The notes under the pieces were generated by a model. The model saw only the letters and a list, made by a program, of their open reading frames with translations, did not search any database and had not been told where the DNA came from. From Lachnospiraceae bacterium UBA1721 (GTDB taxonomy: Bacteria; Bacillota; Clostridia; Lachnospirales; Lachnospiraceae), in contig DCIR01000032.1 in the NCBI GenBank assembly GCA_002317155.1, positions 1 through 14,748 on the forward strand: a stretch of DNA of 14,748 nucleotides. The letters run 5' to 3'. Position numbers and translations under genes: made by a program. Below are positions 14,364-14,748 of the stretch, piece by piece (position 1 is the first letter of the stretch; the number at the start of each line of letters is the position of its first letter).

Positions 14364-14748
14364 TTATGCAAAAAGTTCCTTGAGCTTATCTTCCTTGAGG
14401 TCAGAACCGATTACACAAATCTTACCGGTAACCTGAGCCTTTCCTGAGCGAACCTCAGACTCTTCAGGAACATAATCATAATAAATCCATGTTCCATCCT
14501 CTGCAGGAACCATTCCCTTTGCTCTGAGAATAAATCCGTAATCACCGCTGTCAAGCGCGGTAAGAATCTCACTAATCTTCTCCTGCGTATACTTCTTAGG
14601 AGACTCGATTCCCCAGCTGGTGAACACTTCATCAGCGTGATGGTGATGATGGTGGTGGTGATGCTCGTGCTCGTGCTCATCCTCATCATGGTGGTGCTCA
14701 TGATCATGGTGATGGCCACAGCAGCACTCTTCGCCATCTTCGTGGTGA
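14364..14748 (-). CDS. CobW-family metal-chaperone GTPase, C-terminal part (truncated by window edge)
   Basis: Only the last 127 codons are in the window; the reading frame is open to the edge at 14748, so the GTPase core lies outside. The visible part starts with a His-rich, acidic stretch containing a Cys triplet (GEECCCGHHHDHEHHH, then nine consecutive His at about 14669-14643), then a CobW C-terminal domain (TSWGIESPKKYTQEKISEIL ... GFILRAKGMVPAEDGTWIY ... KICVIGSDLKEDKLKELF). His tracts of this kind are typical of CobW/ZNG1-type GTPases that bind zinc, nickel or cobalt. The short GTG-initiated reading from 14627 is not a true start, because the frame continues through the His tract. It heads the operon with the 312-aa and 173-aa genes. 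Confidence 0.85.
   Translation of the reverse strand, partial: HHEDGEECCCGHHHDHEHHHDEDEHEHEHHHHHHHHHADEVFTSWGIESPKKYTQEKISEILTALDSGDYGFILRAKGMVPAEDGTWIYYDYVPEESEVRSGKAQVTGKICVIGSDLKEDKLKELFA

Noticed and set aside
14640..14710. GTGATG-type microsatellite repeat
   Set aside because: The repeat is explained by runs of His, Asp and Glu codons in the CobW-family gene on the minus strand.
14411..14737. 108-aa minus-strand ORF over the His-rich region
   Set aside because: It is Met/Thr/Ile-rich because it reads the His codons out of frame; the CobW frame continues to the window edge.

Overview
This window reads as chromosomal DNA of a low-to-mid GC Firmicute, most likely a Lachnospiraceae-type Clostridium (Butyrivibrio/Roseburia/Lachnospira-like). 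The evidence is AGGAGG-type ribosome binding sites, a DUF4430 protein encoded beside an ECF transporter, a pyrB-pyrI pair, a chemotaxis-type protein and the codon usage. The genus is an inference. There is no rRNA, tRNA, CRISPR array, phage or insertion sequence.

Layout. (1) 20-5184, + strand: a four-gene ECF (energy-coupling factor) vitamin uptake operon. It encodes a secreted/anchored protein with an alpha/alpha-toroid plus DUF4430 (transcobalamin-like) layout, then EcfT, a fused double ATPase EcfA-EcfA', and a small S component resembling CbrT. The layout suggests corrinoid (B12) capture and import. The start of the operon and any riboswitch lie left of the window. (2) 5185-8173, + strand: trkA-trkH potassium uptake, with an extended -10 promoter next to a perfect 9-bp inverted repeat. 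(3) 8256-8320: a long hairpin, probably a bidirectional terminator between converging genes. (4) 10477 to 8383, - strand: a 118-aa free-standing methyl-accepting signalling tip, followed 13 nt later by a membrane-anchored transglutaminase-like protein whose first codons contain a terminator-like hairpin. (5) 10774-11307, + strand: a nitroreductase with its own strong promoter and terminator. (6) 11400-12797, + strand: pyrB-pyrI, aspartate carbamoyltransferase catalytic and regulatory chains. (7) 14748 to 12871, - strand: a metal-handling operon containing a CobW-type GTPase C-terminus with a His/Cys-rich stretch (cut by the window edge), an unusual fusion of a CobW-like P-loop GTPase with a DUF1980 (TIGR03943/YcgQ C-terminal) domain, and a four-helix membrane protein.

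The parts most worth a second look are the bacterial transcobalamin-shaped protein coupled to an ECF transporter, the GTPase-DUF1980 fusion with its membrane neighbour, the miniature chemoreceptor tip coupled to a transglutaminase, and the terminator-like hairpin inside the start of the latter.
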